64,000 nt of DNA, taken from Demequina sp. NBRC 110057 (GTDB taxonomy: Bacteria > Actinomycetota > Actinomycetes > Actinomycetales > Demequinaceae). Below, piece after piece: positions 43,076 through 52,458 of this stretch. The notes under the pieces are model-generated. The model worked only from the letters and a program-made list of their open reading frames with translations, searched no databases and was not told the DNA's origin. Every line of letters begins with the position of its first letter. Position 1 is the first letter of the stretch. The DNA lies in NCBI RefSeq assembly GCF_002090175.1, contig NZ_BBRN01000004.1, positions 62,001 to 126,000 on the forward strand. Direction: 5' to 3'. The position numbers and the translations under genes were made by a program.

Positions 43076-44166
43076 TGTCGAAGCCCACCGTGGCCGTCCT
43101 GTTCGGCGGCCGCTCGTCCGAGCACGGGGTGTCGTGCGTCACCGCTGGCGGCGTCCTCGGCGCGATCGACCGGGACCGGTTCGACGTGGTCGCCGTCGGC
43201 ATCACCCGTGAGGGACGCTGGGTGCCGGTGTCCTCCGACCCCGCCGACTGGCGCATCGTCGACGCGGGAATGCCCGAGGTCGAGGCGGGAGCCCAGACGG
43301 TGCTGCCCCCCGCCCAGGCGGGGGAGCGCACGTGGAGCGTGCTCGGCAAGGACGGCACGGTGACGGCGTTCGCCGACATCGACGTGGTGTTCCCGGTGCT
43401 GCACGGCCCGTACGGCGAGGACGGCACCGTCCAGGGCGCGCTCGAACTCGTCGACGTGCGCTACGTGGGATCCGGCGTGCTCGCCTCGGCTGCAGGCATG
43501 GACAAGCAATTCATGAAGACCGCGTTCCGGTCGGCAGGACTGCCGGTGACGCCCGATGTCACGCTGCTGCGCGGCGACAGCGTGGCCGACAGTTCCGCGC
43601 AGGTCGAGGAGCTCGGCCTTCCGCTGTTCGTCAAGCCCGCCCGCGCTGGCTCGTCGATGGGCATCTCCAAGGTGACTGACCTCGCGACGCTCGAGGCCGC
43701 CGTGGCCGATGCCGTCAAGCATGACCCGAAGGTGCTGATCGAGAAGGCCGTCGTGGGCCGCGAAATCGAGACCGCCGTCCTCGAGACGATCGACGGCGTG
43801 CGCGCCTCCCTTCCGGGAGAGATTGTCACGGGCGGCGACCACGACTTCTACGACTTCGAGGCCAAGTACCTCGACGAGGAGGCGGTCAACCTGGTGTCGA
43901 CCGCGCAGCTCGCCCCCGACGTCGCCGACCGAGTCAGGGAGGTCGCCATCGCCGCCTTCCGTGCGGTGGGCGCCGAGGGCCTGGCTCGCGTCGACGTCTT
44001 CGTCGCGGACGACGGGGCCATCACGGTCAACGAGATCAACACGATGCCGGGCTTTACCCCGACCAGCATGTACCCGCGCATGTGGGCCGCTGCCGGGCTT
44101 CCCTACGAGGACCTCGTCGCGACGCTGCTCGAGACGGCGCTCGCGCGACCCGTGGGGCTGCGCTAG
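43075..44166 (+). CDS. ddl: D-alanine-D-alanine ligase
   Basis: A 363-residue ATP-grasp ligase that makes the D-Ala-D-Ala end of peptidoglycan precursors. N-terminal VAVLFGGRSSEHGVSCVTAG, central KTAFRSAGLPVTPDV and PLFVKPARAGSSMGISKV, and the C-terminal metal/substrate block EINTMPGFTPTSMYPRMWAA. Full length. Start and stop codons are shared with gpsA by one base. The convergent DUF3515 gene begins 4 bases after its stop. Confidence 0.96.
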   Translation: MSKPTVAVLFGGRSSEHGVSCVTAGGVLGAIDRDRFDVVAVGITREGRWVPVSSDPADWRIVDAGMPEVEAGAQTVLPPAQAGERTWSVLGKDGTVTAFADIDVVFPVLHGPYGEDGTVQGALELVDVRYVGSGVLASAAGMDKQFMKTAFRSAGLPVTPDVTLLRGDSVADSSAQVEELGLPLFVKPARAGSSMGISKVTDLATLEAAVADAVKHDPKVLIEKAVVGREIETAVLETIDGVRASLPGEIVTGGDHDFYDFEAKYLDEEAVNLVSTAQLAPDVADRVREVAIAAFRAVGAEGLARVDVFVADDGAITVNEINTMPGFTPTSMYPRMWAAAGLPYEDLVATLLETALARPVGLR

Positions 44167-44170
44167 CCGC

Positions 44171-44638
44171 CTACAGGCATTCGAGGTTGTTGACCGGGGC
44201 AAGCGCTGCCGGGCCGGAGAAGTCCGCGAGGATCTCGTTGACGGCGTCGTCGGCACGCACCTTGGGCACCGTGACCTCGAGCGCGGGGGAGCGACCGAAG
44301 ACGGTCGCGACCCACTGGTCGTCCTCCTCGCGCAGGAGCCAATCGACATCGGCCGATGCCGTGGTCACGTTGACGCACTGCTCGGTGGTGGGGCCGGGAG
44401 GCTCCACGCCGCAGCGGGCCACGATCTCGTACTCGTCGCCCCAGGCCTGCGTGGCCTGAGAGGTGGTGCCGCGCTGCTCGAGGCCGCCGATGGTCTCGGG
44501 GATGGCGAGCATGACCTTCGCGCAGTCGGGGTCCGCGGCGTACTCGGCGGGATCGACCACCAGGGGGTGCGTGCAGCCGGCGAGGGCGACGGTGGTGACG
44601 CCGGCGAGCGCGGCAAGGCTCAGGCGGGTCGCGGGCAT
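44171..44638 (-). CDS. DUF3515-family lipoprotein
   Basis: A 155-residue lipoprotein. Signal peptide SLAALAGVTTVALAGC with lipobox cysteine at about residue 22, then five further cysteines, including DCAKVML, VARCGVEPP, EQCVNVTT and NNLECL. DUF3515 proteins between ddl and thiL are a fixed feature of actinobacteria but have no known function. TACCCT (44650 to 44645) lies 6 bases before the ATG, a leaderless layout, opposite the thiL promoter. Confidence 0.88.
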   Translation of the reverse strand: MPATRLSLAALAGVTTVALAGCTHPLVVDPAEYAADPDCAKVMLAIPETIGGLEQRGTTSQATQAWGDEYEIVARCGVEPPGPTTEQCVNVTTASADVDWLLREEDDQWVATVFGRSPALEVTVPKVRADDAVNEILADFSGPAALAPVNNLECL

Positions 44639-44644
44639 GGGTCA

Positions 44645-44689
44645 AGGGTAGTTTGCGCGCGCGGCGTCGCCTGACACGTGGCCTACCCT
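44645..44689. promoter_or_regulatory. Divergent leaderless -10 boxes of the DUF3515 gene and thiL
   Basis: TACCCT on the minus strand (44650 to 44645) and TACCCT on the plus strand (44684-44689), each exactly 6 bases from its start codon. The same hexamer at the same distance on both sides supports the leaderless reading. Confidence 0.55.
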
Positions 44690-44695
44690 CGTGCC

Positions 44696-45631
44696 ATGGC
44701 TCGCATCAGTGACATGTCCGAGGACGCCCTCATCGCGCTGTTCGCGCCCCGCCTGCCGGAGACCGATGCCGAGGTGCTCGGGTCAGGGGACGACGCAGCG
44801 GTGCTCGCCGTGGACGGTCACCTGGTGGTCAGCACCGACATGGCGGTGGAGGACCACGATTTCCGCACCGCCTGGTCGACGGGCGCCGACGTGGGCTGGC
44901 GCGTCGCGATGCAGAACCTCGCGGATATCGACGCGATGGGGGCGGTGCCGACGGCCCTCGAGGTCGCGCTCGCGCTGCCGCGCGACACCGAGGTGGACTG
45001 GGTGCTCAGCTTCGCGGACGGCCTGCGCGAGGCGTGCGAGCCTCACGGCGTGGGGGTCGTGGGCGGCGACCTGTCCGGCGCCCCGCAGATCGTGGTGGCC
45101 GTCATTGCCTTGGGGGAGACGCACGGCACCGATCCCGTGACGAGGGCCGATGCCGCGCCGGGCGACGTGATCGCCGTCGCCGGGCCGCTCGGCGCGGCCG
45201 CGGCGGGGCTCGCACAGCTGGAGGCCGGCCGCCGCGTGGCTCCGGCCGCCATCGACCTGTTCCTGCGCCCCAGCCCGCGCATCGGCGCGGGGCTCGAGGC
45301 TGCACTGCACGGCGCGACGGCGATGATGGACCTGTCCGACGGCCTCGCGCGCGACGCTGCCCGCATCGCGAGGGCCTCACAGGCGCGGCTCGCCGTGGAG
45401 TCGGCGCTGCTTCCCGTGCACGAGGCCGCCGCGTTCGCGGCCCAGGCCCTCGGCGTCGACCCGCTCGCGTGGGCGCTTGGCGGGGGAGAGGACCACCACA
45501 TGCTGGCGTGCTTCCCGCGCGAGTCCGCGGTGCCGGCCGGCTGGAGCATCATCGGAGTGGTGGAGGAGGGCGAGGGCCTCACGATCGACGGCGAGGCGCC
45601 TACCGTCAACGGCTGGGACCACTTCGCGTAG
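44696..45631 (+). CDS. thiL: Thiamine-monophosphate kinase
   Basis: A 311-residue AIR-synthase-fold kinase that makes thiamine diphosphate from thiamine phosphate. Diagnostic blocks: VLGSGDDAAVLAVDG, VSTDMAVEDHDFRT, RVAMQNLADIDAMGAVPTAL, GVGVVGGDLSGAPQIVVAV and MDLSDGLARDAARIA. ATG 44696 is chosen, 6 bases after TACCCT. It is followed by a hairpin shared with rpmB. Confidence 0.95.
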   Translation: MARISDMSEDALIALFAPRLPETDAEVLGSGDDAAVLAVDGHLVVSTDMAVEDHDFRTAWSTGADVGWRVAMQNLADIDAMGAVPTALEVALALPRDTEVDWVLSFADGLREACEPHGVGVVGGDLSGAPQIVVAVIALGETHGTDPVTRADAAPGDVIAVAGPLGAAAAGLAQLEAGRRVAPAAIDLFLRPSPRIGAGLEAALHGATAMMDLSDGLARDAARIARASQARLAVESALLPVHEAAAFAAQALGVDPLAWALGGGEDHHMLACFPRESAVPAGWSIIGVVEEGEGLTIDGEAPTVNGWDHFA

Positions 45632-45648
45632 CGCAAGGGGCGCCGGGG

Positions 45649-45688
45649 GAAAGCAAAAGGCGCACGTTCCGTGAGGAACGTGCGCCTT
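45649..45688 (-). terminator. Rho-independent terminator of rpmB
   Basis: Perfect stem AAGGCGCACGTTCC / GGAACGTGCGCCTT with a 4-base loop (45657-45688). On the minus strand it is followed by TTTTGCTTT, so it ends rpmB; on the plus strand it lacks a T-tract but may also stop thiL reading. Confidence 0.88.
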
Positions 45689-45705
45689 GCTAGGCGACAG
45701 TCAGG

Positions 45706-45897
45706 TCAGACCGCGCGCTGCACCTTGCCGGCCTTGAGGCACGAGGTGCAGACGTTCACACGCTTGGGGGTACCCGCGACCACGGCACGAACGCGCTGGA
45801 TGTTGGGGTTCCAACGACGCTTGGTGCGGCGGTGCGAGTGCGAGATGCTGTGACCGAAGGACGGTCCCTTGCCGCAGACGTCGCAGTTGGCAGCCAC
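45706..45897 (-). CDS. rpmB: 50S ribosomal protein L28, zinc-binding form
   Basis: A 63-residue L28: [57 protein letters not shown]. The two Cys-x-x-Cys pairs mark the zinc-ribbon (C+) form. GTG 45897 follows GAGGAGA by 6 bases; the longer reading would add five unrelated residues. In organisms with zinc-free duplicates this form is the zinc-replete version; no second copy is seen here. Confidence 0.96.
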   Translation of the reverse strand: MAANCDVCGKGPSFGHSISHSHRRTKRRWNPNIQRVRAVVAGTPKRVNVCTSCLKAGKVQRAV

Positions 45898-45977
45898 GAT
45901 AGTTCTCCTCAAAATTCTGCGCGGCCGTGAGTCGGCGCGCCACGATGGTGAGCCCAGCCTCGCCGGGCAACCGCACT

Positions 45978-46007
45978 AGGGTAACCGACGACGCCCGGCG
46001 CGGGCAA
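45978..46007 (-). promoter_or_regulatory. Promoter of rpmB
   Basis: On the minus strand TTGCCC (46007 to 46002) and TACCCT (45983 to 45978) with an 18-base spacer, leaving a leader of roughly 75 bases with a clear RBS. The other side of this 199-base stretch carries the DAK2 gene control region with no obvious box. Confidence 0.55.
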
Positions 46008-46096
46008 ATGCGCGCCTGCAACGCCATCGACGTCGGTGCTGCGTGACAGCATAGGCCAGGACGAGCCGCCGCACGGTGGCGCGAGGAAAGGGACGG

Positions 46097-47599
46097 ATGG
46101 CGGACTCTCACGATCTGCGCCGATGGCTCGAATCAGGGGCCAGGGCGGTGAAGTCCGCACGCACGCGCCTGGACGCGATCAACGTGTTTCCCGTGCCCGA
46201 TGCCGACACGGGCACCAATATCTATCTGACCCTTCACGAGGGAAATCGCGCCGTCGCCCGCCTTCCGGAGAGCGCGACGCACCGCGAGGTAGTCGCGGCC
46301 TTCGCCCGCGGCGCGCTGTTGGGGGCCCGCGGCAACTCTGGCGTCATCATGAGCCAGTACCTGACGACGTTCCTCACCGCTCTCGACCGGCACGGCGGGC
46401 TGCGACGGATCAGCGCCAAGCACCTTGCCGCGGCGCTGTCGCAGGCGGCCGATGCCGCGTACGGGGCCGTCGCCGAGCCCGCCGAGGGGACCATCCTGTC
46501 GGTCGCGCGCGCTGCCGCCGACGGCGCGGCGAGCGTCGCCGGCTCGCGGGCATCGGCAGGCGACACCGCCATGGCGGCGGTCGTGTCAGCGCGCGCCGCG
46601 CTGGTGCGCACCCACGACGACCTCCCCGCGGCGCACGACGCCGGCGTGGTCGACGCGGGCGCTGCCGGGCTGGTCCTCCAGCTCGAGATGCTTGCCGAGG
46701 TGATCGCGGGGCCCGAGGCGCTCGCGGCGCTTCCCGAGGTGCCGTGGGAGCTGCGCGAGGGGGGCGCCAGGGTGTCCACCGAGGGCCTCCACGCCCACCA
46801 CGGAGGCGCCTTCGAGGTGATGTTCGTGACCCACGCCGAGGACGACATCCGCGACGCGCTCACCGGCGAGCTCGAGATCATCGGGGACTCGGTGGCCGTC
46901 ACCGGAGCCAACGACCTGTGGCAGGCACACGTGCATACCGACGAGCCGCAGTCGGCCGTCGAGCGCGGGGTCGCGACGGGGGCCCGCCAGATCATCGTCC
47001 GCCACCTCACCCACGGCCACGACGCGGACCGCGCGTCGACGGGCATCGTCGCCCTCACCACGTGCCCGGGGCTCGCCGAGCCGCTCGCCGACGCCGGGGC
47101 GGTCGTCCTGGTCGTCCCGGATCCCTCGACCTTCACGCGCCGCTCCCTGCGACGCGCGGTCAAGGATGCCTCCGCCGAGCACGCGGTGGTGGTGGCGGGG
47201 CATCCTGAGTTGCGCGCCGCCGCGCGGGAACTCCAGGCGCGCCGCAGGCGGCCCGTCCTGACGGTCCTCGACGTTGACCACGAGGCGCGTGTCATCGCGG
47301 CTGTGGCCGCTGCCGCGCTGCTCACCCCGGGCCAGGATCTCGCCGAGGAGATGGCGAGGGCCGCGGAGGCCACCGCCGTCGGCGCCTCGAGCGGCGACGC
47401 GCTGGACGAGGACGTGGACCGCATGGTCGACCCCTCGACCGAGGTGGTGTCGCTCGTGCTGGCCGCGGGGGTGTCCGACGGGGTCGCCGATGCTGTGCGG
47501 CTGTCGGTCAGGGGTGCGGCCCCGCGCGCCGACGTGAACGTCTACCGCGGCGGCCAGCATGCTCCCGCTGTGCTCATTGGCGTGGAGGGGCGGGCGTGA
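46097..47599 (+). CDS. DAK2-domain protein (YloV/FakA-like kinase)
   Basis: A 500-residue protein. N-terminal DAK2/DhaL domain: DAINVFPVPDADTGTNIYLT with the Mg-binding aspartates, LLGARGNSGVIMSQYL and DAGVVDAGAAGLVLQLEM. A middle and C-terminal DegV-like region follows (GGAFEVMFVTHAE, VHTDEPQ). In Firmicutes the homologue FakA phosphorylates fatty acids held by FakB; whether this holds in actinobacteria is not certain. ATG 46097 has GAGGAAAGGG upstream. The stop overlaps the recG GTG by 4 bases. Confidence 0.9.
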   Translation: MADSHDLRRWLESGARAVKSARTRLDAINVFPVPDADTGTNIYLTLHEGNRAVARLPESATHREVVAAFARGALLGARGNSGVIMSQYLTTFLTALDRHGGLRRISAKHLAAALSQAADAAYGAVAEPAEGTILSVARAAADGAASVAGSRASAGDTAMAAVVSARAALVRTHDDLPAAHDAGVVDAGAAGLVLQLEMLAEVIAGPEALAALPEVPWELREGGARVSTEGLHAHHGGAFEVMFVTHAEDDIRDALTGELEIIGDSVAVTGANDLWQAHVHTDEPQSAVERGVATGARQIIVRHLTHGHDADRASTGIVALTTCPGLAEPLADAGAVVLVVPDPSTFTRRSLRRAVKDASAEHAVVVAGHPELRAAARELQARRRRPVLTVLDVDHEARVIAAVAAAALLTPGQDLAEEMARAAEATAVGASSGDALDEDVDRMVDPSTEVVSLVLAAGVSDGVADAVRLSVRGAAPRADVNVYRGGQHAPAVLIGVEGRA

Positions 47600-49824
47600 G
47601 TGAGCGGCTCGGCGAGCCTCTCAAGGCTGTTCTCGGAGCGCGCACCGCTGGCGGGCTCGCCAAGCTCGGGCTCGAGACGGTCGGCGACCTGGTGCGGCAT
47701 TACCCGCGCCGCTACGACTCGCCGGGAACGATGACGGACATCGCCGCCCTCGCCGTCGGCGAGCACGTGACGGTGATGGCGCAGGTGCGCTCCGCGCAGG
47801 TGCGGTCTATGCGTTCGCGCGGCGGGGCCATGCTCGAGGCGATCGTGACGGACGGCTCCGCCTCGCTTCAACTGACCTTCTTCGCCAAGCGCGCCGGCGT
47901 GCTGCGCATGCACGAGGACAAGTTGCGGGCGGGCCGCACCGGGTTGTTTACCGGCACGGTGGGGGACTACCGCGGGCGACGCCAGCTCACCCACCCCGAC
48001 TACCTCATCGTCGGCGTGGACGCCCAGGACGAGGACGAGGCGGTGCTCGAGGCCTCGCGGCCCATCCCGATTTACCCGGCGACGGCCGCGGTTCCCACGT
48101 GGCGCATCGGGCGCTCCGTGCGCACGGTCCTCGACCCCCTGACGGAGGCCGACGTCCCTGACCCCCTCCCCGACGAGGTGAGGCGGGAGCGCCGCCTGCC
48201 GACGCTGCTCGAGGCGCTGCGCCTGGTGCACACGCCCGACGACGAGGCGGCCTGGCGGCGCGGCCGCGACCGCCTGCGCTACGAGGAGGCGTACGTCCTC
48301 CAGACGGCGCTGGCACGCCGTCGCGCGGCCCACGCCCAGTTGCGCGCGGTGCCGCGCCCGCGCACCACGGGAGGCCTGGCGCAGGCGCTCGACGCGCGGT
48401 TGCCGTTTCCCCTGACGGACGCACAGGTGGCCGTGGGCGAGGAGATCGCCGCTGACCTCTCGCAGGAGCGGCCGATGCTGCGGCTGCTGCAGGGGGACGT
48501 GGGCGCCGGCAAGACCGTGGTGGCGCTGCGTGCCATGGCGCAGGTGGTCGATGCCGGCGGACAGGCCGCGCTCCTGGCGCCCACCGAGGTGCTGGCGGCG
48601 CAGCACGCGCGCGGGTTGCGCGCGCTGCTCGGGCCCCTCGCAGACGGCGGCATGCTGACCGGGGCCGACGGCGCGACCCGCGTCGCACTGCTGACCGGCT
48701 CGCTCGGAGCGACGGCGAGGCGCCAGGCCCTGGCGGAGGCCGCCTCGGGCGCCGCGGGCATCGTGGTCGGCACGCACGCGGTGCTCGGCGAGCACGTGCA
48801 GTTCGCGGACCTGGGGCTCGTGGTGGTCGACGAGCAGCACCGGTTCGGTGTGGAGCAGCGCGACGCCCTGCGGGAGCGAGGGGAGCGTCCGCCCCACACG
48901 CTGGTGATGACGGCCACGCCGATCCCTCGCACCGTCGCCATGACAGTGTTCGGCGACCTGGAAACCTCCGTGTTGGCGGAGCGTCCCGCGGGACGCGTCG
49001 AGGTCGTGACGCACGTGGTGCCGGCGGACAACGAGGCCTGGCTGGCGCGCACATGGGCGCGAGCCCGCGAGGAGATCGACGCCGGGCGCCGCGTCTACGT
49101 GGTGTGCCCCCGCATCGACGCCGACGAGCCCGAGCCGGCGCAGGAGGCTGACGGCGACCCGGACGCGGAGGGGACGCTCGACCTCGACGGCGGCGCCGAG
49201 CCTGAGGTGCCGCTCGCGTCGGTCGCCGCGACCGTCGAGGCGCTCGCGGCGCGGCCAGAGCTCGCTGGCGTCACCATCGGCGCCATGCACGGCCGGCTCG
49301 CGGCCGACGACAAGGACGCCGCGATGTCCGCCTTCGCGTCGGGCCAGGCGCCGCTGCTGGTGTCCACGACCGTCATCGAGGTGGGCGTGGACGTGCCCGA
49401 GGCGACCATGATGGTGGTGCTCGACGCCGAGCGCTTCGGCATCTCGCAGCTGCACCAGCTGCGCGGCCGTGTGGGGCGCTCTGACCTGCCGTCGCTGTGC
49501 CTCTTGGTGAGCCGGGCCGAGGACGGCACCACTGCCGCGGAGCGCCTCGCCGCGCTCGCGGAGACCTCCGACGGCTTCGTGCTCGCCGAGAAGGACCTCG
49601 AGCTGCGCCGCGAGGGCGACGTGCTGGGGGCCTCGCAGAGCGGCGGCCGCTCGTCGTTGCGGCTGCTGCGGGCCGTGCGCGACGCGGCGCTCATCGAGGA
49701 GGCGCGTGTCGAGGCGGGGGCCGTGGTGGCCGCCGACCCGTCGCTCGCCGCCCACCCCACGCTGGCCGATGCCGTGGCCGCCTGGCTCGACCCCGAGCGC
49801 GAGGCTTTCCTCGAGCGAGGCTAG
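47596..49824 (+). CDS. recG: ATP-dependent DNA helicase RecG
   Basis: A 742-residue branch-migration helicase acting at stalled forks and Holliday junctions. Order: N-terminal wedge OB-domain (AGGLAKLGLETVGDLVRHYP), Walker A QGDVGAGKTVVALRAM, DExH box VVVDEQHRFGVEQRD, MTATPIPRTVAM, then motif VI region LHQLRGRVGRSDLPSLC and the TRG-like end FVLAEKDLELRREGDVLG. A linker of about 30 acidic residues (about 510-540) is an insertion compared with E. coli RecG. GTG start overlaps the DAK2 stop. Confidence 0.95.
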   Translation: MSERLGEPLKAVLGARTAGGLAKLGLETVGDLVRHYPRRYDSPGTMTDIAALAVGEHVTVMAQVRSAQVRSMRSRGGAMLEAIVTDGSASLQLTFFAKRAGVLRMHEDKLRAGRTGLFTGTVGDYRGRRQLTHPDYLIVGVDAQDEDEAVLEASRPIPIYPATAAVPTWRIGRSVRTVLDPLTEADVPDPLPDEVRRERRLPTLLEALRLVHTPDDEAAWRRGRDRLRYEEAYVLQTALARRRAAHAQLRAVPRPRTTGGLAQALDARLPFPLTDAQVAVGEEIAADLSQERPMLRLLQGDVGAGKTVVALRAMAQVVDAGGQAALLAPTEVLAAQHARGLRALLGPLADGGMLTGADGATRVALLTGSLGATARRQALAEAASGAAGIVVGTHAVLGEHVQFADLGLVVVDEQHRFGVEQRDALRERGERPPHTLVMTATPIPRTVAMTVFGDLETSVLAERPAGRVEVVTHVVPADNEAWLARTWARAREEIDAGRRVYVVCPRIDADEPEPAQEADGDPDAEGTLDLDGGAEPEVPLASVAATVEALAARPELAGVTIGAMHGRLAADDKDAAMSAFASGQAPLLVSTTVIEVGVDVPEATMMVVLDAERFGISQLHQLRGRVGRSDLPSLCLLVSRAEDGTTAAERLAALAETSDGFVLAEKDLELRREGDVLGASQSGGRSSLRLLRAVRDAALIEEARVEAGAVVAADPSLAAHPTLADAVAAWLDPEREAFLERG

Positions 49825-49844
49825 CCGGCGGCATCGGCCGTGAG

Positions 49845-51677
49845 TCAGCCGACCGAGGCGCCTCCGGCCTTGTAGTACTCGGTGACCGTCACGCCGCCAG
49901 ACCCGAGGGGCACCTCGTGGTCGAGCCCCACGGCGGCGCCCGCGTCGTCGGTCCACAGCGCGGGGGCGAGCAGGGCGAGCTTGTCCTCGTCCCAGGTGGA
50001 CCAGTCGTCGAGCAGCAGCCCGCCCGTGTCGCTCGAGTTCGGGTTGAGGGCCCAGAACGTGTGGTGAAGGTGGCGGTCGACGATGAGGTCGCGCAGGGCG
50101 GTGAGCCACTCGTCTTGGCGCGCGTCGTCACCGATCCTTCCGCCCCACTCGCCGATGAGCAGGGGAGAGATGCCCTCATCGTGAAGGTAGAGCCAGTTGG
50201 GGGTCCAGACGTCCGACTCGAGCGAGGCGGCGTCAAAGTCGCCCTGGAACCAGGGCTGCTCGTAGACCAGGGGGCCGTAGTCGTGGGGCGAGTACATGAT
50301 CTTGCCGTCGGCGCCGGTGACGGGCTGGTCGCCCGCAAGGCGCAGGTTTCCTCCCCACCAGGTGGTGTCGTAGTCGCCCTCGTCGGTGCTGGACCAGGAC
50401 TCGCCGTCCGCCGGTGTCGCCTCGATGCCCTCCACGAGGAGTAGGGCGTCGGGGTGCACGGCGTGGATGCGGGAGGCGGCCTCGGACGCGACCGCACGCC
50501 AATCGTCGTCTCCGCCGTCGCCCCAGGTGGCGCGCGGCGACTCGCTGGCCTTGCCGTGCGGCTCGTTCTCAAGGTCGAAGGCGACGATCGTGTCGTCGTC
50601 GCGGTATCGCTCGGCGACCCACTCCCACGCGACGTAGAAGTCCTCCTCCGAGACGTCGCCCGCGTACCAGACGGGGACGGTGTGGCCGGCGTTGTCCGCG
50701 AGTGCCGAATGCACGTCGAGGATCACCTTGATGCCCTCGTCGCGGCACCAGGCGAGCATCTTGTCGAAGATCTCGAGTGTGGTGAGGCCCACAAGCTCCT
50801 CGTTGAGGGCCTGGTTGACGCTCCCTGTGGTCTGCGCCTCACCTGCGCGCCACTCGAGCAGGAGCTCGGTGGAGATGGGCAAGCGCATCACGTTGAGGCC
50901 GTGGTCGGCGTACGCGGCAAGGGTGTCGCGCAGGTTCGCGGCCCACAGCCCGTGCAGCACGCGCTCGGACGTGTTGAAGCCGAACCAGTTGGCTCCGGTG
51001 AGCCACACGGCGTTGCCGTCCGCGTCGACGATGCTGTTGCCGTCGACGCTCAGCCAGTCGTCCCCGCTCGCGGGGTTGAGCGGGGCGGAGGCGTCGCCAG
51101 CGGCACCGGGGCCGTCGTCGCCGTCGTCGGCGGCGGCGGGGGTCGAGGAGGAGCCGGCCGCGGCATCGGCCACACACGAGGCGACGGTGACGGGGCCGGT
51201 GCCGCTCGCGGTGAAGCCGAAGTCTGTGCTCGCTTTCGCGGCGACGGCACCGTTGTAGTCCACGTTGCCCGCCTCGGCCGAGCCGGTGGCCCCTGACGAC
51301 AGGGTGGAGTTCCACGCGCCGTCGACGCTCGCGTCGCCGAGGTCGAGGGTGACCGTCCACGAGGTGAGGTCGGCGCTGCCCGCCGTCACGGTGACGTCGG
51401 CCTGGAACCCGCCGTCCCACTCCTGCGACACGTCGACGGCGGCGCTACAGGCTGTGGTCGCGTCGGCAGGGGCGGCACTTGCCGAGGCCGATGCGTCCGG
51501 TGTGGCCGTCGCGCTGGGGGCGGGCGTCGTGGTGGCGTCGGGGTCATCGGACGATGCCCGCACGAGGCCCCACCCGGCGGCGACAAGGAGCACTACCGCG
51601 CCCGCAGCGACGGGCACGATGACGCGGGGACGGCGCCACCACGGCGCGCCCGGCGTGGGCGATGTGATCTCGGTCAT
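49845..51677 (-). CDS. GH5 cellulase with N-terminal CBM2 and membrane anchor/signal
   Basis: A 610-residue extracytoplasmic enzyme. A basic N-terminus and hydrophobic helix (about 19-40) act as signal or anchor, then a Thr/Ala/Ser/Pro linker. CBM2 spans about 77-168 with bracketing cysteines (Cys77, Cys168) and cellulose-face aromatics in SQEWDGGFQADVTV and SWTVTLDL. After an acidic linker the GH5 domain covers about 205-600: acid/base Glu372 in FDLENEPHG, nucleophile Glu510 in LLIGEWGG. It should hydrolyse beta-1,4-glucans such as cellulose. GGGAGG precedes ATG 51677. It sits between recG and a SipW surface cassette. Confidence 0.9.
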   Translation of the reverse strand: MTEITSPTPGAPWWRRPRVIVPVAAGAVVLLVAAGWGLVRASSDDPDATTTPAPSATATPDASASASAAPADATTACSAAVDVSQEWDGGFQADVTVTAGSADLTSWTVTLDLGDASVDGAWNSTLSSGATGSAEAGNVDYNGAVAAKASTDFGFTASGTGPVTVASCVADAAAGSSSTPAAADDGDDGPGAAGDASAPLNPASGDDWLSVDGNSIVDADGNAVWLTGANWFGFNTSERVLHGLWAANLRDTLAAYADHGLNVMRLPISTELLLEWRAGEAQTTGSVNQALNEELVGLTTLEIFDKMLAWCRDEGIKVILDVHSALADNAGHTVPVWYAGDVSEEDFYVAWEWVAERYRDDDTIVAFDLENEPHGKASESPRATWGDGGDDDWRAVASEAASRIHAVHPDALLLVEGIEATPADGESWSSTDEGDYDTTWWGGNLRLAGDQPVTGADGKIMYSPHDYGPLVYEQPWFQGDFDAASLESDVWTPNWLYLHDEGISPLLIGEWGGRIGDDARQDEWLTALRDLIVDRHLHHTFWALNPNSSDTGGLLLDDWSTWDEDKLALLAPALWTDDAGAAVGLDHEVPLGSGGVTVTEYYKAGGASVG

Positions 51678-51825
51678 AGGTGGCCTCCCCGCGCCCACAG
51701 TAGCGACCCCTCACGGCGCTGCACTATGTCCTTTTCGTGGGCACATGCCTAGTCTGAGAGCGTGGAGCCGGGCCCGGACCCACGCGCGGACGCACCCCGC
51801 GCAGCATCGAAGGCAGGGGAATCTC

Positions 51826-52440
51826 ATGACGAACAAGGACGCGCGCCGCACCCGGCGCGACAGAGCCAAGCTGATCCTCGCAGGCGTTGCCGTCGCAGGC
51901 ATCGGCGCGGCGGTCACCACGGCAGCCTGGACCGATGACGTCTGGTTCAGCGCGGAGGCGTCTGCCGCCGACTTCGACCTTCAGGGCCGAGTGGCTGGCA
52001 CCAACGATTGGCTTGACTTGGGAGTCGACGCGTCGGTGGAGGATGACGCTGACGACACGGTGATCGCCATCCCCGCCACCTCCTGGCTGAGTGGTGGCGC
52101 TCCCGTCGATCTCACGAGCCTGGTTCCCGGCGACACCGCCACGGTCACGCTCGAGTTGTGCAACGCGGGTTCCACCGACATCACCCTTGCCGCGGCCGTC
52201 CCGCAAATGACAGGCACAATGTTTGAGGGGTCCGCGCCGGCGACCGTGACGGCGTCGACCTACACCTATGAGACGGCCGCTCCGCTGAGTCCTGCGGACC
52301 CCTACGTCGCCGGTGCCGACTGCGCCGGTGAAGAGGCGACCTTCACCGCCACGCTGACGATTCCTGAGGAATGGCCCGCAGGTGAGTACATGGGGTCCGA
52401 GGGCGACATCGCCATCCTGGTGGTCGGCACGGCCTCCTAA
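51826..52440 (+). CDS. TasA/CalY-like secreted protein with SipW-type signal, A
   Basis: A 204-residue protein. A basic N-terminus (MTNKDARRTRRDRAKLIL) and one hydrophobic helix end in TTAAWTDDVWFSAEASA (residues 31-47), the pattern of SipW-processed precursors (TasA, CalY/camelysin) where cleavage precedes the AxWTD block. The mature part is beta-rich and acidic, with VTLELCNAGSTDITLAAAV (a Cys in a repeat-like strand), DCAGEEATFTATLTIP and no enzyme motif. AGGGGA precedes ATG 51826; a TAGTCT box is at 51750-51755. The dedicated peptidase gene follows after 18 bases. Fibre or matrix formation is inferred from the family. Confidence 0.8.
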   Translation: MTNKDARRTRRDRAKLILAGVAVAGIGAAVTTAAWTDDVWFSAEASAADFDLQGRVAGTNDWLDLGVDASVEDDADDTVIAIPATSWLSGGAPVDLTSLVPGDTATVTLELCNAGSTDITLAAAVPQMTGTMFEGSAPATVTASTYTYETAAPLSPADPYVAGADCAGEEATFTATLTIPEEWPAGEYMGSEGDIAILVVGTAS

Positions 52441-52458
52441 CCTCGACCCTTCCTCGTC

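Noticed and set aside
49822-49844. Terminator between recG and the cellulase gene
   Set aside because: The 20-base gap is GC-rich but forms no convincing stem.
47542-50109. 855-codon minus-strand frame opposite recG
   Set aside because: Shadow of recG; Arg/His/Gly/Ala-rich with no fold-like pattern.
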